Assembly: GCF_035975855.1 (NCBI RefSeq)
Contig: NZ_CP109055.1
Span: forward strand, 5,394,001 to 5,458,000
Reading direction: 5' to 3'
DNA length: 64,000 bases
Origin: Streptomyces sp. NBC_01304
Lineage (GTDB): Bacteria > Actinomycetota > Actinomycetes > Streptomycetales > Streptomycetaceae
In this document: piece after piece, positions 27,866-37,325 of the stretch
Layout: each line of letters opens with the position of its first letter
Position numbering within the stretch: the first letter of the stretch is position 1
The notes under the pieces: generated by a model
The model's input: only the letters and a program-made list of their open reading frames with translations
The model's database searches: none
What the model was told of the DNA's origin: nothing
Made by a program: the position numbers and the translations under genes

Positions 27866-28872
27866 TCACCGGCATCACCGGCCAGGACGGCTCGTATCTC
27901 GCCGAACTCCTCCTGGAGAAGGGCTACACGGTGCACGGCCTGATGCGCCGCTCCTCCACCTTCTCCACGGCCCGCATCGACCACCTCTACCAGGACCCGC
28001 ACGAGCCGGACGCCCGCCTCAAGCTCCACTACGGAGACCTCGCCGACGGCTCCCGCATCACCACGCTCCTGGAGCAGATCCAGCCCGACGAGGTCTACCA
28101 CCTGGCCGCCCAGTCCCATGTCCGGGTCTCCTTCGACGAACCCGAGTTCACGGGTACGACGACGGGCCTCGGCACCACCCGCCTCCTCGAGGCGATCCGG
28201 ATGACGGGCCTGCCCTGCCGCTTCTACCAGGCGTCCAGCTCCGAGATGTTCGGCGCGACCCCGCCCCCGCAGGCCGAGTCGACGCCGTTCCACCCGCGCT
28301 CCCCGTACGCCGCCGCCAAGGTCTACGCGTACTGGATCACCCGCAACTACCGTGAGGCGTACGGCATCCACGCCGTCAACGGCATCCTCTTCAACCACGA
28401 GTCCCCGCGCCGCGGCGAGACCTTCGTGACCCGCAAGATCGCCCGCGCGGCGGCCCGGATCGCGCGCGGCGAGCAGGAGTTCCTGCACCTGGGCAACCTG
28501 GAGGCGCGCCGCGACTGGGGCTATGCGCCGGAGTACGTGGACGCGATGTGGCGCATGCTGCAGACCGACACCCCCGACGACTACGTGGTGGCCACCGGCA
28601 CCAGCTACAGCGTCCGCGACTTCCTCACCTTCTGCTTCGAGCACGTCGGTCTCGACTGGGAGCGCCATGTCCGCTTCGACGAGCGGTACTTGAGGCCGTC
28701 CGAGGTGCCCGACCTGATCGGCGACGCGTCCAAGGCCGACCGCGAGCTGGACTGGCGGCCGACCGTGCGCACGCCGGAGCTGGCCCGCATCATGACCGCC
28801 GCCGAGCTCGACGCACCCGCCCCGGTGCCCGCGCCCGCCCGCGGCGACGCCCAGGCACTGCTGCCGCGATGA
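27844..28872 (+). CDS. gmd: GDP-mannose 4,6-dehydratase
   Basis: 342 residues. [19 protein letters not shown], the MRRSSTFST segment, YHLAAQSHV, and the catalytic [12 protein letters not shown] (Tyr/Lys) are diagnostic; [13 protein letters not shown] and [15 protein letters not shown] are strong Gmd signatures. It converts GDP-mannose to GDP-4-keto-6-deoxymannose, the precursor that the fcl-type enzyme turns into GDP-L-fucose. Start overlaps the previous gene by 22 bases, stop overlaps the next. Confidence 0.95.
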   Translation: MPRRTALITGITGQDGSYLAELLLEKGYTVHGLMRRSSTFSTARIDHLYQDPHEPDARLKLHYGDLADGSRITTLLEQIQPDEVYHLAAQSHVRVSFDEPEFTGTTTGLGTTRLLEAIRMTGLPCRFYQASSSEMFGATPPPQAESTPFHPRSPYAAAKVYAYWITRNYREAYGIHAVNGILFNHESPRRGETFVTRKIARAAARIARGEQEFLHLGNLEARRDWGYAPEYVDAMWRMLQTDTPDDYVVATGTSYSVRDFLTFCFEHVGLDWERHVRFDERYLRPSEVPDLIGDASKADRELDWRPTVRTPELARIMTAAELDAPAPVPAPARGDAQALLPR

Positions 28873-29936
28873 CCGCGCCCCTGGTCCTGCAGATCGCCAA
28901 CGAGCCGGTCCTGAGCGACAGTTCACGGTTCGTCCGGGCCTTCGGCACGCTCGCCGCCGAAGGCCTGATCAGCCACACCGCGCTCTCGCCGGTCTCCCTC
29001 CTCCCGGCCGGATTCCCGGCGGCCCTCGAAGGCACCCGGGCCGCACTGCGGGGCCTGCGGCCCGATGCGGTGTTCGTGCAGTCGCCCGGCGCCTTCCCCT
29101 GGACGCCCGCGCTGGTACGGGAGTTGCTGGCCTCGCTCGGCAATCCGCCCGTGGTGTGCTGGGAGGGCGACGCGTGGGGCGGCCGCAAGCGGCTGCCGGC
29201 CCCCACCGCGGCCTGGCTCGGCGAGGCCACGACGGTGTTCAGCGTCGCCCTCGGCCCGCAGCGGGCGCTGCTCGGACAGCACACGGACGCGCCCGTGCGG
29301 TACGTGCCCAACGTGCTGCCCCTGCCGTGCGACGACACCCCGGTACCACCGCCCGCCGCGGCGCGCGCCGACGCCGTGCTGATGGGCAACCGCTATGTGC
29401 GCCTCGGCTTCCTGGAGCGCGTCGACGGCAACCTCGACCGGGCCCGCGTGGTGCGCGGCCTGCGCTCCCTGCCGGGCTGCCGGCTCGCCGTGCACGGCAC
29501 CGGCTGGCGCGGCCGCGGCGCGCTCGGCCCGGTGCCGTACGAGCGGCAGCCCGAGTTCCTGCGCCACGGCCGGATCGCCGTCGGCTGGGACCACTTCCAC
29601 CACTACGCCGGCTTCTACTCGGACCGCATGCCCATCTCGTTCCATGCAGGGCGCCCACTGGTCAACTCCCGCCAGCCGGACCTCGATTGGCTGCCCGGCC
29701 CCGACCACGGTCTGCATCTCGCGGCCACCCCCACCGAGGCCGTGCACGCCGTGCGGGACCTGCTCACCGCCGATCCGGAGGCGCTGCACGCCGCCGCCTT
29801 GCGCGGCCGGGCCTGGGTGCGCGAGCGCCTCACCGACCACGAGGCCCTGCTCCACATGCTCGGCTTCCTGGTGCCCCTGCCCGCCCCGCCCGCCGACCCG
29901 TGGCGGGCCTTCGACCGGGATCCGGTCGGCGTATGA
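28869..29936 (+). CDS. CgeB-like glycosyltransferase (paralogue A)
   Basis: 355 residues, coupled to gmd by ATGA. Shares with the gene at 31399 the blocks [29 protein letters not shown] followed by GFYSDRMPI, and [14 protein letters not shown]. This GT-B-like two-domain build matches the Glyco_trans_1_2/CgeB type glycosyltransferases, which use a nucleotide sugar bound by the C-terminal half. No membrane segment. Probably adds one sugar of the repeat unit. Substrate unknown. Confidence 0.65.
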   Translation: MTAPLVLQIANEPVLSDSSRFVRAFGTLAAEGLISHTALSPVSLLPAGFPAALEGTRAALRGLRPDAVFVQSPGAFPWTPALVRELLASLGNPPVVCWEGDAWGGRKRLPAPTAAWLGEATTVFSVALGPQRALLGQHTDAPVRYVPNVLPLPCDDTPVPPPAAARADAVLMGNRYVRLGFLERVDGNLDRARVVRGLRSLPGCRLAVHGTGWRGRGALGPVPYERQPEFLRHGRIAVGWDHFHHYAGFYSDRMPISFHAGRPLVNSRQPDLDWLPGPDHGLHLAATPTEAVHAVRDLLTADPEALHAAALRGRAWVRERLTDHEALLHMLGFLVPLPAPPADPWRAFDRDPVGV

Positions 29937-29961
29937 GGCGACGTACAAGAGACCTTCGGTC

Positions 29962-31389
29962 ATGACCCGTGCCCGCTCCGCCGTACGCAGCGTCGCCTGG
30001 AACTACGGCGGATCCGTGGCCGCCGTGGTCCTCCAGCTCGGCTACACCGCCCTGACCAGCCGCCTCGTCACCCCGGCCGCCTTCGGCGCGTACGCCACGG
30101 CCCTCACCGTCGCCGGCGTGCTCAGCTATCTGTCCAACAGCGGCATCGGCACCACGCTCCTCGCCGCCGAGCGGCTCACCCGCCCGCTCACCTCGCTCGC
30201 CCTGCGCATCGGCCTGGTCAGCGGCGTCCTGTGCTTCCTCGCGGGACAGGGCGCCGCATCCGCGCTCGGCCTGGTCGACGCCATGCCGGAGGCCGAACCC
30301 CTGCTCCGGCTGCTCGCCCTGCAGTTCCTCTGCGCACCGCTCGCCGCAGCCGCGACCGCCGCGCTGCGCCGCTGCGGCCTGGTCGTCGCCGTGGTCCTGC
30401 TCGAAATCACCGGCCAGTTCACCGGAATCGCGGTCTCGGCGACGCTCCTGATCTCCGGATCCGGTCCCTACGGCCTCGCGGTGGCCTCACCCCTCGCCTC
30501 CGGGACCGTCCTTGCGGGCTCGCTCTGGCTGCTGCACCGGCAGCGGCTGCCGGACGGACCACGGCCCACGGTCCGTGAACTCCTCGGCTCCTCCGGCTTC
30601 TTCAGCGGCCACAGCCTCTTCCAGTACATGAGCTCATCGGCCCCGCTCTGGGTCACCGGCGCCCGCCTCGGCCCCACCGCCGCGGGCCACTACTCGCGGG
30701 CCTCCATGTTCACCGGGCTGCCCCTGACCTTCCTCGCCACGGGCATCAACCGCACCACCACCCCGATGCTCGCCGAGAACCGCGGATCTTCTCCACAGGC
30801 TGTGTACGACGTGGTGTGCGCGGCCTCCGCCGTCGGCCTGGTCGGCTTCGGCGCGGCGGCGGGCCTCGGCCCGGCGGCCCTCAACCTGCTGCTCGGCCCC
30901 GGCTGGACCGAGGCCGCGCTGCTCGTCCCGGTCCTCGCCGTCGGCGCCGCCTGCTCGCTGCTCGCGGCGGTCGGCGACAGCGTCGACCAGGCGCGCGACG
31001 ACCGGCGGGCGCTGCTGCGCTCCCAGCTGTGCGCGACCGCCGCGGCCGCCGTCACCCTGGGCGTCGCCGCCCTGCAGGGCAGCCTGCTCCTGGCCGCCGC
31101 CGCCGCGGTCACCGCGCCGCTGTGCGCCCACGCCGCCCAACTGCTGCGCTGGCGGCGGCACGACACCGTCCCGGTCCGGGACGTCCTGCACGCGCACGCC
31201 GTGCACGCCCTGGCCGGCGGCTCGCTCCTCGTCGGCTGCCGCTGGGCATCGGCCGGCCACCTCCCCCTCACCGGGCTGCTCACCGGCCTGGTCACGGCCC
31301 TCCCGCTGGCCGGCTGCGCCTTCCTGCTGCGCACCCGGCTTCCGCTCTACGCCGTGGCCAGGCGCCGCGGTCTCACCCCTTCCCGCTAG
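29962..31389 (+). CDS. oligosaccharide flippase (Wzx-like)
   Basis: 475 residues, about 12-14 hydrophobic segments. Begins VRSVAWNYGGSVAAVVLQLG and contains SRLVTPAAFGAYA, a phrase typical of the Wzx/RfbX flippase family, and FSGHSLFQYMSSSAPLWV midway. Moves undecaprenyl-linked repeat units across the membrane. Located between the two CgeB-like glycosyltransferases and downstream of the polymerase-like gene. Length is normal for the family. Confidence 0.88.
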   Translation: MTRARSAVRSVAWNYGGSVAAVVLQLGYTALTSRLVTPAAFGAYATALTVAGVLSYLSNSGIGTTLLAAERLTRPLTSLALRIGLVSGVLCFLAGQGAASALGLVDAMPEAEPLLRLLALQFLCAPLAAAATAALRRCGLVVAVVLLEITGQFTGIAVSATLLISGSGPYGLAVASPLASGTVLAGSLWLLHRQRLPDGPRPTVRELLGSSGFFSGHSLFQYMSSSAPLWVTGARLGPTAAGHYSRASMFTGLPLTFLATGINRTTTPMLAENRGSSPQAVYDVVCAASAVGLVGFGAAAGLGPAALNLLLGPGWTEAALLVPVLAVGAACSLLAAVGDSVDQARDDRRALLRSQLCATAAAAVTLGVAALQGSLLLAAAAAVTAPLCAHAAQLLRWRRHDTVPVRDVLHAHAVHALAGGSLLVGCRWASAGHLPLTGLLTGLVTALPLAGCAFLLRTRLPLYAVARRRGLTPSR

Positions 31390-31398
31390 GAGCCCCCC

Positions 31399-32463
31399 GT
31401 GGCCGATCCGCCCCTCGTCCTCCAGATCAGCAACGAGGACCGCGACTACGGGGAAGACAACGCTTTCGTACGCGGCTTCACCGAGCTCGCCCGCGAAGGC
31501 GTCCTGCGCCACGTCGGCGTCCTACCGGCCGCGGAACCCGGCCGCCTCGCGCACCTCTCCTCGCACCTGCGCCCCGATCTCGTCCTGGTCCACACACCGC
31601 AGCCCCTGCCGTGGACCGCACACGAGGTCGCCCCACTGCTGCGGAACCTCGGCTCACCACCGCTCGTGGTGTGGGAGGGCGACGCCTGGGGCGGGCGCGG
31701 GAAGCCGCTGCGGGAGCGCAACGTGGCGTGGATGCGGTCGGCCGAGGCGGTGTTCAGCGTCGCGCACGGGCCGCAGGCCGAGCTGCTGCGCAAGGCCTCG
31801 GGCCGGCCCGTGCACTACGTCCCCAACACCGTGCCGCTCGCCTTCGCTGCCCCCGAGGCCCAGCCGGTCCGGCCCGAGGGGGTCGCCCTGCTCGGCGCCC
31901 GTATGACGTACTGCGGCATCGAGCTCATCCGCGACGACCGCGAACGCACCGAGCTGGTACGGCGGTTGGCGGCCACGGTGCCCGGCTTCTCGGTGTACGG
32001 AAAGCGCTGGCGCGGCCCGTACGCCCGTGGCCCCGTCCCCTACTTCGAGCAGCAGGCCGCGATGCGCCGCGCCCTCGTCACCGTCGGCTGGAACCGCTAC
32101 CGCGGCTACCCCGGCTTCTTCTCCGACCGGCTGCCCATCGCGATGGCCTCGGGACGCGTCCACGTCTCGTCCCGGCACCCGGACCTCGACTGGCTGCCGG
32201 GACCCGACGACGGGCTCCATCTCCTGGACAGTCCGGCCGAAGCGGCCGACTGCGTAAGGGCGTTGCTCACCGAGGATCCACGGCTGCTGCTCGACCGGGC
32301 CGCACGGATGCGCCGCTGGGTCCTGGACCACCTGACCGAGACCCACGCCCTGCGCCACATGCTCGCCCCGTTCCTGCCCGCCGCGCCACCCGCCGGGCCG
32401 TGGACGGGTTTCGCGGCACCCCGCCCCCTCACCGGCGCCCGCGCCCCGGAAGGACCCCGATGA
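31399..32463 (+). CDS. CgeB-like glycosyltransferase (paralogue B)
   Basis: 354 residues from a GTG with AGGAG upstream. Closely related in order and motifs to the gene at 28869: [40 protein letters not shown] and [14 protein letters not shown]. The N-terminal halves differ more than the C-terminal ones, as expected if acceptors differ and the donor is the same. The pair likely arose by duplication and flanks the flippase. Coupled to the FkbM gene by ATGA. Confidence 0.65.
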   Translation: MADPPLVLQISNEDRDYGEDNAFVRGFTELAREGVLRHVGVLPAAEPGRLAHLSSHLRPDLVLVHTPQPLPWTAHEVAPLLRNLGSPPLVVWEGDAWGGRGKPLRERNVAWMRSAEAVFSVAHGPQAELLRKASGRPVHYVPNTVPLAFAAPEAQPVRPEGVALLGARMTYCGIELIRDDRERTELVRRLAATVPGFSVYGKRWRGPYARGPVPYFEQQAAMRRALVTVGWNRYRGYPGFFSDRLPIAMASGRVHVSSRHPDLDWLPGPDDGLHLLDSPAEAADCVRALLTEDPRLLLDRAARMRRWVLDHLTETHALRHMLAPFLPAAPPAGPWTGFAAPRPLTGARAPEGPR

Positions 32464-33341
32464 CCCCCGCCGCCGTCACCGCCACCGGAACCGGCACCGC
32501 TCCGAGTGCCACCACGGCCCTGCGCGATCTGATCCTGCGCACCCCGGGCGCTCAGCGCGCGGTGCGCGCCGCGGCCGACCGGGACTGGCTGCCCCCGTCG
32601 GTGTGGGCCCGGCTCCAGCCGTCGGGGGTGTGGCCGGTCCGGGCCCCGGACGGCAGCACCTTCCGGTACGCGTGCGGCGAGGACGACGCGCTGGCCCGCA
32701 GCGTGGTGTGGACCCATATGCGGCACTGGGAGGAGACCACCTGCCCGGTCTTCTTCGAACTGGCCCGCAAGGCAAGGCGCTTCGTGGACATCGGCGCATA
32801 CTCCGGCATCTACACGCTGCTCGCCTGCCGGGCCAACCCGGACCTGACCGCGGTCGCCGTCGAGCCCAATCCGGCCGCCCGCCGGCTGCTGGTGCGCAAT
32901 GTCGAGGTGAACGGCCTGGAGAGACGGGTCCGGGTCTGCGACAAGGCCCTCTCGGACACCTCGGGCCGCACCCGGCTCGCCATCCCCGCCGATGTCACCG
33001 CCGCCTCCCTGCTGCCCCCGAGGGGCGCCCACCGCAGCGTGGACGTGGAGGTCGTCACCGGCGACGGACTGCTCGGCACGGAGCCCGTGGACCTGGTGAA
33101 GATCGACGTGGAGGGCCTGGAGGCCCAGGTCCTGCGCGGCATGGAGCGCGTGCTGCGCGCCCATCACCCCGCGCTCGTCGTCGAGTGCCTGGACGCGGCG
33201 GCCCTCGAAGCGGTCCGGTCGACGGCCCACGACTTCGGCTACCGGCGGGTGACCCACCTGAGCAGCACCGGCCCCGTACCGGCCGTACCCGGCACGACCC
33301 CGCTGCCCCGGTACGCCAACTTCCTCCTCACCCAGGACTAG
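32460..33341 (+). CDS. FkbM family methyltransferase (1)
   Basis: 293 residues. RFVDIGAYSGIYTLLAC is the SAM loop, AVAVEPNPAARRLL the following strand, LVKIDVEGLEAQVLRGM the FkbM signature. FkbM-type enzymes O-methylate sugars. N-terminal 80 residues form a helical extension. Fourth-from-last step of the operon: it could cap or decorate the glycan. Stop lies 3 bp before the GH20 start. Confidence 0.85.
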   Translation: MTPAAVTATGTGTAPSATTALRDLILRTPGAQRAVRAAADRDWLPPSVWARLQPSGVWPVRAPDGSTFRYACGEDDALARSVVWTHMRHWEETTCPVFFELARKARRFVDIGAYSGIYTLLACRANPDLTAVAVEPNPAARRLLVRNVEVNGLERRVRVCDKALSDTSGRTRLAIPADVTAASLLPPRGAHRSVDVEVVTGDGLLGTEPVDLVKIDVEGLEAQVLRGMERVLRAHHPALVVECLDAAALEAVRSTAHDFGYRRVTHLSSTGPVPAVPGTTPLPRYANFLLTQD

Positions 33342-33344
33342 CCC

Positions 33345-34985
33345 ATGACCTCGAACTCCGCGTTCCCCCGGCGCATCGTCCTGGCCGTGTCCGCCCTGTG
33401 CCTGGTGGCCTGCCTCCCGTCCTGCCGGCCGGTCGAGGCGCCGCTCGACGACGCCGCCAGGAGCGGCGCCGCACGGGTGCCGGCCGCCGCGGGCCCGGCC
33501 GCCGCGGGCCCGGCCGCCGCGGGCCCGGCCGCCGCGCGCGGGAACGCCGCACCGCGCGTCATCCCCGCGCTGCGGGAGTGGCGGGGCGGGCAGGGCACGT
33601 TCCGGTACGGGAACGGGTCACGCATCATCCGCAGCCGGGCGCACGCCGCCGCGCTCGCCGGGACATCGCGCACGTTCGCCGCGGACCTGGCGGCCCTGAC
33701 CGGCCGCAAGCCCGCCCAACTCATGGGTACCGCAAGGGACTTGAGGAGAGGCGACATCCTCCTGACCCTGGGCTCCCGCGACCGCACGCTAGGCCGGGAG
33801 GGCTACACCCTCCGCGTCACCGGCCACGCGACCGTCGGCGCACGCACCGACACCGGGGCGTTCTACGGCACCCGCACCCTCCTCCAACTGCTCCACCAGT
33901 CGCGGGCCGTACCCCGGGGCACGGCCCGCGACTGGCCGAAGTTCCCCGAGCGCGGCCTCATGGTCGACAACGGCCGCAAGTTCTTCGCCCCGCGCTGGCT
34001 GGCCGCCCACATCAAGGAGCTGTCCTACCTCAAGCTCAACTACCTCCATCTGCACCTGTCCGACAACGAGGGCTTCCGCGTCGAGAGCACCTCGCACCCG
34101 GAGTTCGTGGCCGCGGACAAGCTCACCAAGCGGCAGGTGAAGGACCTGATCGCACTCGCCGCCCGCCACAAGATCACGGTGGTGCCGGAGTTCGAGGCGC
34201 CGGGCCACATGCGGGCCGTCCTGGGCCAGCACACGGACCTCCGGCTCGTCAGCCGGACCGGCGAGGTGCACCAGGACCGGATCGACCTCAGCAAGCCCGG
34301 TGCGTACAAGCTGATCAGGGAGATCTACACCGAGTACCTGAAGCTGTTCCCCGGCCCCTACTTCCACATCGGCGCCGACGAATACCGGGCCGACGCCGAC
34401 GCCCACCCCCAGATCCTCGCGTACGCCCGCAAGCACTACGGCCCCAAGGCCAACGCCAAGGACACCTACCTCGGCTTCATCAACTGGGCGAACCGCCTCG
34501 TGCGGGCCGCGGGCAAGACCACGCGCGCGTGGAGCGACGGCGTCGGCGGCGGCAGCGCGGTCAAGGTGGACCCGAACGTGATCCTGGAGTACTGGTACAC
34601 CCACGGGCTCACACCGCAGCAGCACGTCGACAACGGGCACCGCATCCTCAACGCGAGCTGGGTGCCCACGTATTACATCCTCGGCGGCAACAAGCCCGAC
34701 ACGGTCTTCGGGTACGAGAAGTGGCACCCGAACCTCTTCCAGGACGGCGGCACCCTCCGGCCCGCCTCCCGGTCCAGGAACCTCGGCGCCAAGCTCCACG
34801 TGTGGTGCGACATGCCGGAACTCCAGACCGAACAGCAGGTCGCGGCCGGCCTGCGCGAGCCGCTGCGGATGCTCGCCCAGCAGGTCTGGGGCTCGCCCCG
34901 GCCGGCCAGGACCTGGGCCCGGTACCAGCCCCTGATCAACAGGATCGGCCGCAGTCCGGGCTGGCCCCGCGCCCTGAAGGACTGA
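33345..34985 (+). CDS. GH20 beta-N-acetylhexosaminidase lipoprotein
   Basis: 546 residues. A signal peptide ends at a lipobox-like LVAC (residues 19-22 approx.), then AAAGP pentapeptide repeats encoded by three 15-bp units (33483-33527). The GH20 catalytic domain follows: GLMVDNGRKFF, LNYLHLHLSDNEGFR, and the Asp-Glu pair in YFHIGADEYRAD (about residues 340-350). It removes terminal GlcNAc/GalNAc outside the cell. As the last gene of the polysaccharide operon it may trim or recycle this polymer. Confidence 0.88.
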   Translation: MTSNSAFPRRIVLAVSALCLVACLPSCRPVEAPLDDAARSGAARVPAAAGPAAAGPAAAGPAAARGNAAPRVIPALREWRGGQGTFRYGNGSRIIRSRAHAAALAGTSRTFAADLAALTGRKPAQLMGTARDLRRGDILLTLGSRDRTLGREGYTLRVTGHATVGARTDTGAFYGTRTLLQLLHQSRAVPRGTARDWPKFPERGLMVDNGRKFFAPRWLAAHIKELSYLKLNYLHLHLSDNEGFRVESTSHPEFVAADKLTKRQVKDLIALAARHKITVVPEFEAPGHMRAVLGQHTDLRLVSRTGEVHQDRIDLSKPGAYKLIREIYTEYLKLFPGPYFHIGADEYRADADAHPQILAYARKHYGPKANAKDTYLGFINWANRLVRAAGKTTRAWSDGVGGGSAVKVDPNVILEYWYTHGLTPQQHVDNGHRILNASWVPTYYILGGNKPDTVFGYEKWHPNLFQDGGTLRPASRSRNLGAKLHVWCDMPELQTEQQVAAGLREPLRMLAQQVWGSPRPARTWARYQPLINRIGRSPGWPRALKD

Positions 34986-35002
34986 CTACCCGGACCGAGC
35001 CG

Positions 35003-35815
35003 TCAGCCCCGCTTCCTCGCGACGATCCCGAACGTCGACGACGGGAAGAACCGCTCGCCGACGGCCTGCAGCCCGCCGTTCTGGGTGGACCAGTAGCGCT
35101 GCACCCGTACGTCCTCGAAGGAAGCGGCGAGGAGCGTCCGCAGCGCCTCCTCGTCCACGCCGTCACGCACGACGTGGTACTCGACCATGTCGGCTTCCTT
35201 CGTCTCGTCGAACACCCCGCGGAACCGCCGCAGTTGGGTGTCCAGACCCCGCCGGAAACTGCCCTGCCCGAGACGCCAGAGGTAGTACGCCCCCTTGTCG
35301 AGCCGCATCGACGTGCGGGTCCGGCGCGGGTACCAGAGCGGGTCCTGGACGCTCAGGAACGATCCGCCGGGCACGATGCGCTCGACGAGACCGGACACGG
35401 TCGCCAGGTAGTCGGGAATGTGGTGCAGGACGGAGATGCAGACGGCGGCGTCCAGCTCACCGACCTTGCTGACGCTCGTCCCGTCCGGGTCGTGCACCAC
35501 CGTGACGCCCGGGTTGTGCCGGAAGCGCTGGCGCAGGACCCGCGCGCTCGGCTCGCTCATCTCGGTCACGGTCACCTGGGCGCCGGCCGCCACCAGGTGG
35601 TCGGTGAACGTGCCGTGCCCCGCGCCCAGTTCGAGCAGCCGGCACTGCCCGTTGCGGTCGATGGTCTCGCTGACCACGGCCTGCAGCTGATCGATGATCC
35701 GATCACGGAGCCCTTGATGACGGATGTGCGGAGAGCCCTTGGCGTAGTCGTGGTCCGTGCCGTGGGCGAGTTCCTGGAGATCGCCCATCGTGCGGGCCAC
35801 TGTCGTGTCGGTCAT
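35003..35815 (-). CDS. SAM-dependent methyltransferase (UbiE/COQ5-like)
   Basis: 270 residues from the ATG at 35815 (an in-frame ATG at 35839 is also possible; neither has a clear ribosome site). CRLLELGAGHGTFTDHL is the SAM-binding loop, AQVTVTEMSEPS the acidic strand, and AAVCISVLHHIPDY the post-II motif. Convergent with GH20 (17-bp gap), so on its own promoter. Likely modifies a small metabolite or a sugar-lipid; the target is not shown. Confidence 0.8.
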   Translation of the reverse strand: MTDTTVARTMGDLQELAHGTDHDYAKGSPHIRHQGLRDRIIDQLQAVVSETIDRNGQCRLLELGAGHGTFTDHLVAAGAQVTVTEMSEPSARVLRQRFRHNPGVTVVHDPDGTSVSKVGELDAAVCISVLHHIPDYLATVSGLVERIVPGGSFLSVQDPLWYPRRTRTSMRLDKGAYYLWRLGQGSFRRGLDTQLRRFRGVFDETKEADMVEYHVVRDGVDEEALRTLLAASFEDVRVQRYWSTQNGGLQAVGERFFPSSTFGIVARKRG

Positions 35816-35921
35816 AGCGGAACAGTATGAGTACGACATTGATCGTTATCGGCCGTATTCAACGGCCGTCCGGAACTTCACACGATCAGCCCCGGCCACC
35901 TGGGACGACTCGGAATCAGGC

Positions 35922-36362
35922 CTAGGACTTGTCGAAATACGGCCCCTGGGACCGTGGCGCAGCTCGCAGCTCGGCCCAGATCGTCTTGCGCGGGACCTGC
36001 CCGTCCGACACACCCCACCGCTCGGCGAGGGCGTCGACGATGAGCAGGCCCCGCCCGGACTCCCCGTCCGGGGCCGGGCGTGGGGATGTGCTCGCGGGCG
36101 GTCGCCGGTCGTGGCGGGTGTCGGTGACCTCGATCCGGAGTACGTCGCCGTCGAGGAACAGGCCCAACTCGAAGTCACGGCCCGGTACGCGACCGTGGAA
36201 CACGGCGTTCGCGGCGAGCTCGGCGACGACGAGCTCCGCGTCTTCGCTGGGCACGCCCCAGTCGTGGAACTGCGCCACGGCAAGCAGCCGGGCCAGGCGG
36301 GCGCCGCGCGGGGTTGCCGACAGGCGTTGTACGAAGGCGAGTTGGGCGGTGCGTGCGTTCAT
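35922..36362 (-). CDS. ATP-binding anti-sigma-like protein (HATPase_c, RsbW/AbaA-type)
   Basis: 146 residues. GHKL kinase-type motifs: AELVVAELAANAVFHGR (N box), VTDTRHD (G1), and SGRGLLIVDALAERWG (G2). Such small ATPases are anti-sigma factors or WhiJ/AbaA-locus partners in Streptomyces. Divergent from a WhiJ-like regulator with a strong inverted repeat between them, so the pair is probably jointly controlled. The C-terminus is PYFDKS, identical in protein and 18 nt of DNA to the LCP protein end at 39149. Confidence 0.82.
   Translation of the reverse strand: MNARTAQLAFVQRLSATPRGARLARLLAVAQFHDWGVPSEDAELVVAELAANAVFHGRVPGRDFELGLFLDGDVLRIEVTDTRHDRRPPASTSPRPAPDGESGRGLLIVDALAERWGVSDGQVPRKTIWAELRAAPRSQGPYFDKS
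35924..35942 (+). repeat. 19-bp direct repeat, left copy
   Basis: AGGACTTGTCGAAATACGG, identical and in the same orientation as 39151-39169. Both copies are at 3' ends of minus-strand genes and encode PYFDKS. The 3.2 kb between them holds the ATPase, WhiJ-like, DUF397 and fucosidase genes. Confidence 0.7.
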
Positions 36363-36406
36363 GCCTCAACGGTGGCGAGCGCGGCGCGGGGCGCGCCAGG
36401 TTCAAC

Positions 36407-36433
36407 GTCCGTACTCCCGGGCGGAGTACGGAC
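36407..36433. promoter_or_regulatory. 11-bp inverted repeat, candidate operator
   Basis: GTCCGTACTCC (36407-36417) and GGAGTACGGAC (36423-36433) are perfect inverted arms around CGGGC. It is in the 141-bp gap between the divergent ATPase and WhiJ-like genes; no gene is there. It is a good candidate binding site for the WhiJ-like regulator. Confidence 0.6.
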
Positions 36434-36503
36434 GCGCGCCCTGGACAGTACAGCGACCGTCCCGTAACCCTGAGTGAGATCACCGCACTCCGGGAGGTGG
36501 CCC

Positions 36504-37325
36504 GTGGCCTGGGAGAACGAACCCGAGTCCTCGGACAGCATGCGCACGTTCGGCGCGGTCGTCAGGGCGATGCGCGAACATCACGGCATGACCCGGGAGG
36601 AGCTCGGGGCCATAGTCCACCTGTCCAAGCACTCGGTCGAGTCCATCGAGCGCGGGCGGCGCCTCGCCGACCAGGCGTTCGCGGACGCGGCGGACGCGGC
36701 GCTCGGCGGTACGGGGGCCATCCGTGAGGCGTTCCGGAACGTGACGCGGGAGCGGGGGCTGGCCTCATGGTTCAAGAAGTGGGCGGGACTTGAGCCCCGG
36801 GCGATCAGCCTGTGCACGTACGAGTGCCGGATGGTACCCGGGCTGCTTCAGACCCCCGCGTACGCGACCACGCTCTTCACCGAGCAGCTGCCGCCGCTCA
36901 ACGACAACCAGGTCGAGGCGCAACTGGCAGCCCGTGCCGAGCGGCAGGAGCTGCTGCGGGAACGGCAGAACACCGCGTACAGCTTCATCCTCGAAGAGCA
37001 TCTGTTCCGACGCCGTACGGGCGGGACGGAGGTGACGCTGGAGCTCATCGATCACGTGCTGGAGCTGGGCGAGCTGCGGAATGTGGAGCTGCAGGTGATG
37101 CCGCTGGTGCAGGAGCATCATGCGGGCCGGGACGGGCCCATTCGGCTGCTGGAGACCCCCGAGAACAAGTGGTTCGCGTACTGCGAGGGACAGGAGAGCG
37201 GCCAGTTCATCGCGGAACCCAAAGTCGTCAGCACGCTCCAGATGCGATATGCCAGGATGCGCACACAGGCTCTCACCCCAGAAGACTCGCAGGGCCTGCT
37301 GCAGAGCATCCGAGGAGCGCTATGA
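36504..37325 (+). CDS. WhiJ-like XRE regulator with DUF5753 domain
   Basis: 273 residues from a GTG with GGGAGGTGG about 7 bases upstream. XRE helix-turn-helix at about 13-65 (MREHHGMTREELGAIVHLS, then HSVESIERGRRL). DUF5753 follows, with MVPGLLQTPAYA, LLRERQNTAYSFILEE and IRLLETPENKWFAYCEGQ. Full-length family member, unlike the cut copy at the window start. Coupled to the DUF397 gene by start/stop overlap. With the ATPase it forms an abaA/whiJ-like triad. Confidence 0.9.
   Translation: MAWENEPESSDSMRTFGAVVRAMREHHGMTREELGAIVHLSKHSVESIERGRRLADQAFADAADAALGGTGAIREAFRNVTRERGLASWFKKWAGLEPRAISLCTYECRMVPGLLQTPAYATTLFTEQLPPLNDNQVEAQLAARAERQELLRERQNTAYSFILEEHLFRRRTGGTEVTLELIDHVLELGELRNVELQVMPLVQEHHAGRDGPIRLLETPENKWFAYCEGQESGQFIAEPKVVSTLQMRYARMRTQALTPEDSQGLLQSIRGAL

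Noticed and set aside
32603..35830. Long plus-strand open frame across the FkbM and GH20 genes and beyond
   Set aside because: Arg/Gly/Pro-rich shadow; real genes with start sites and family motifs occupy the other frames.
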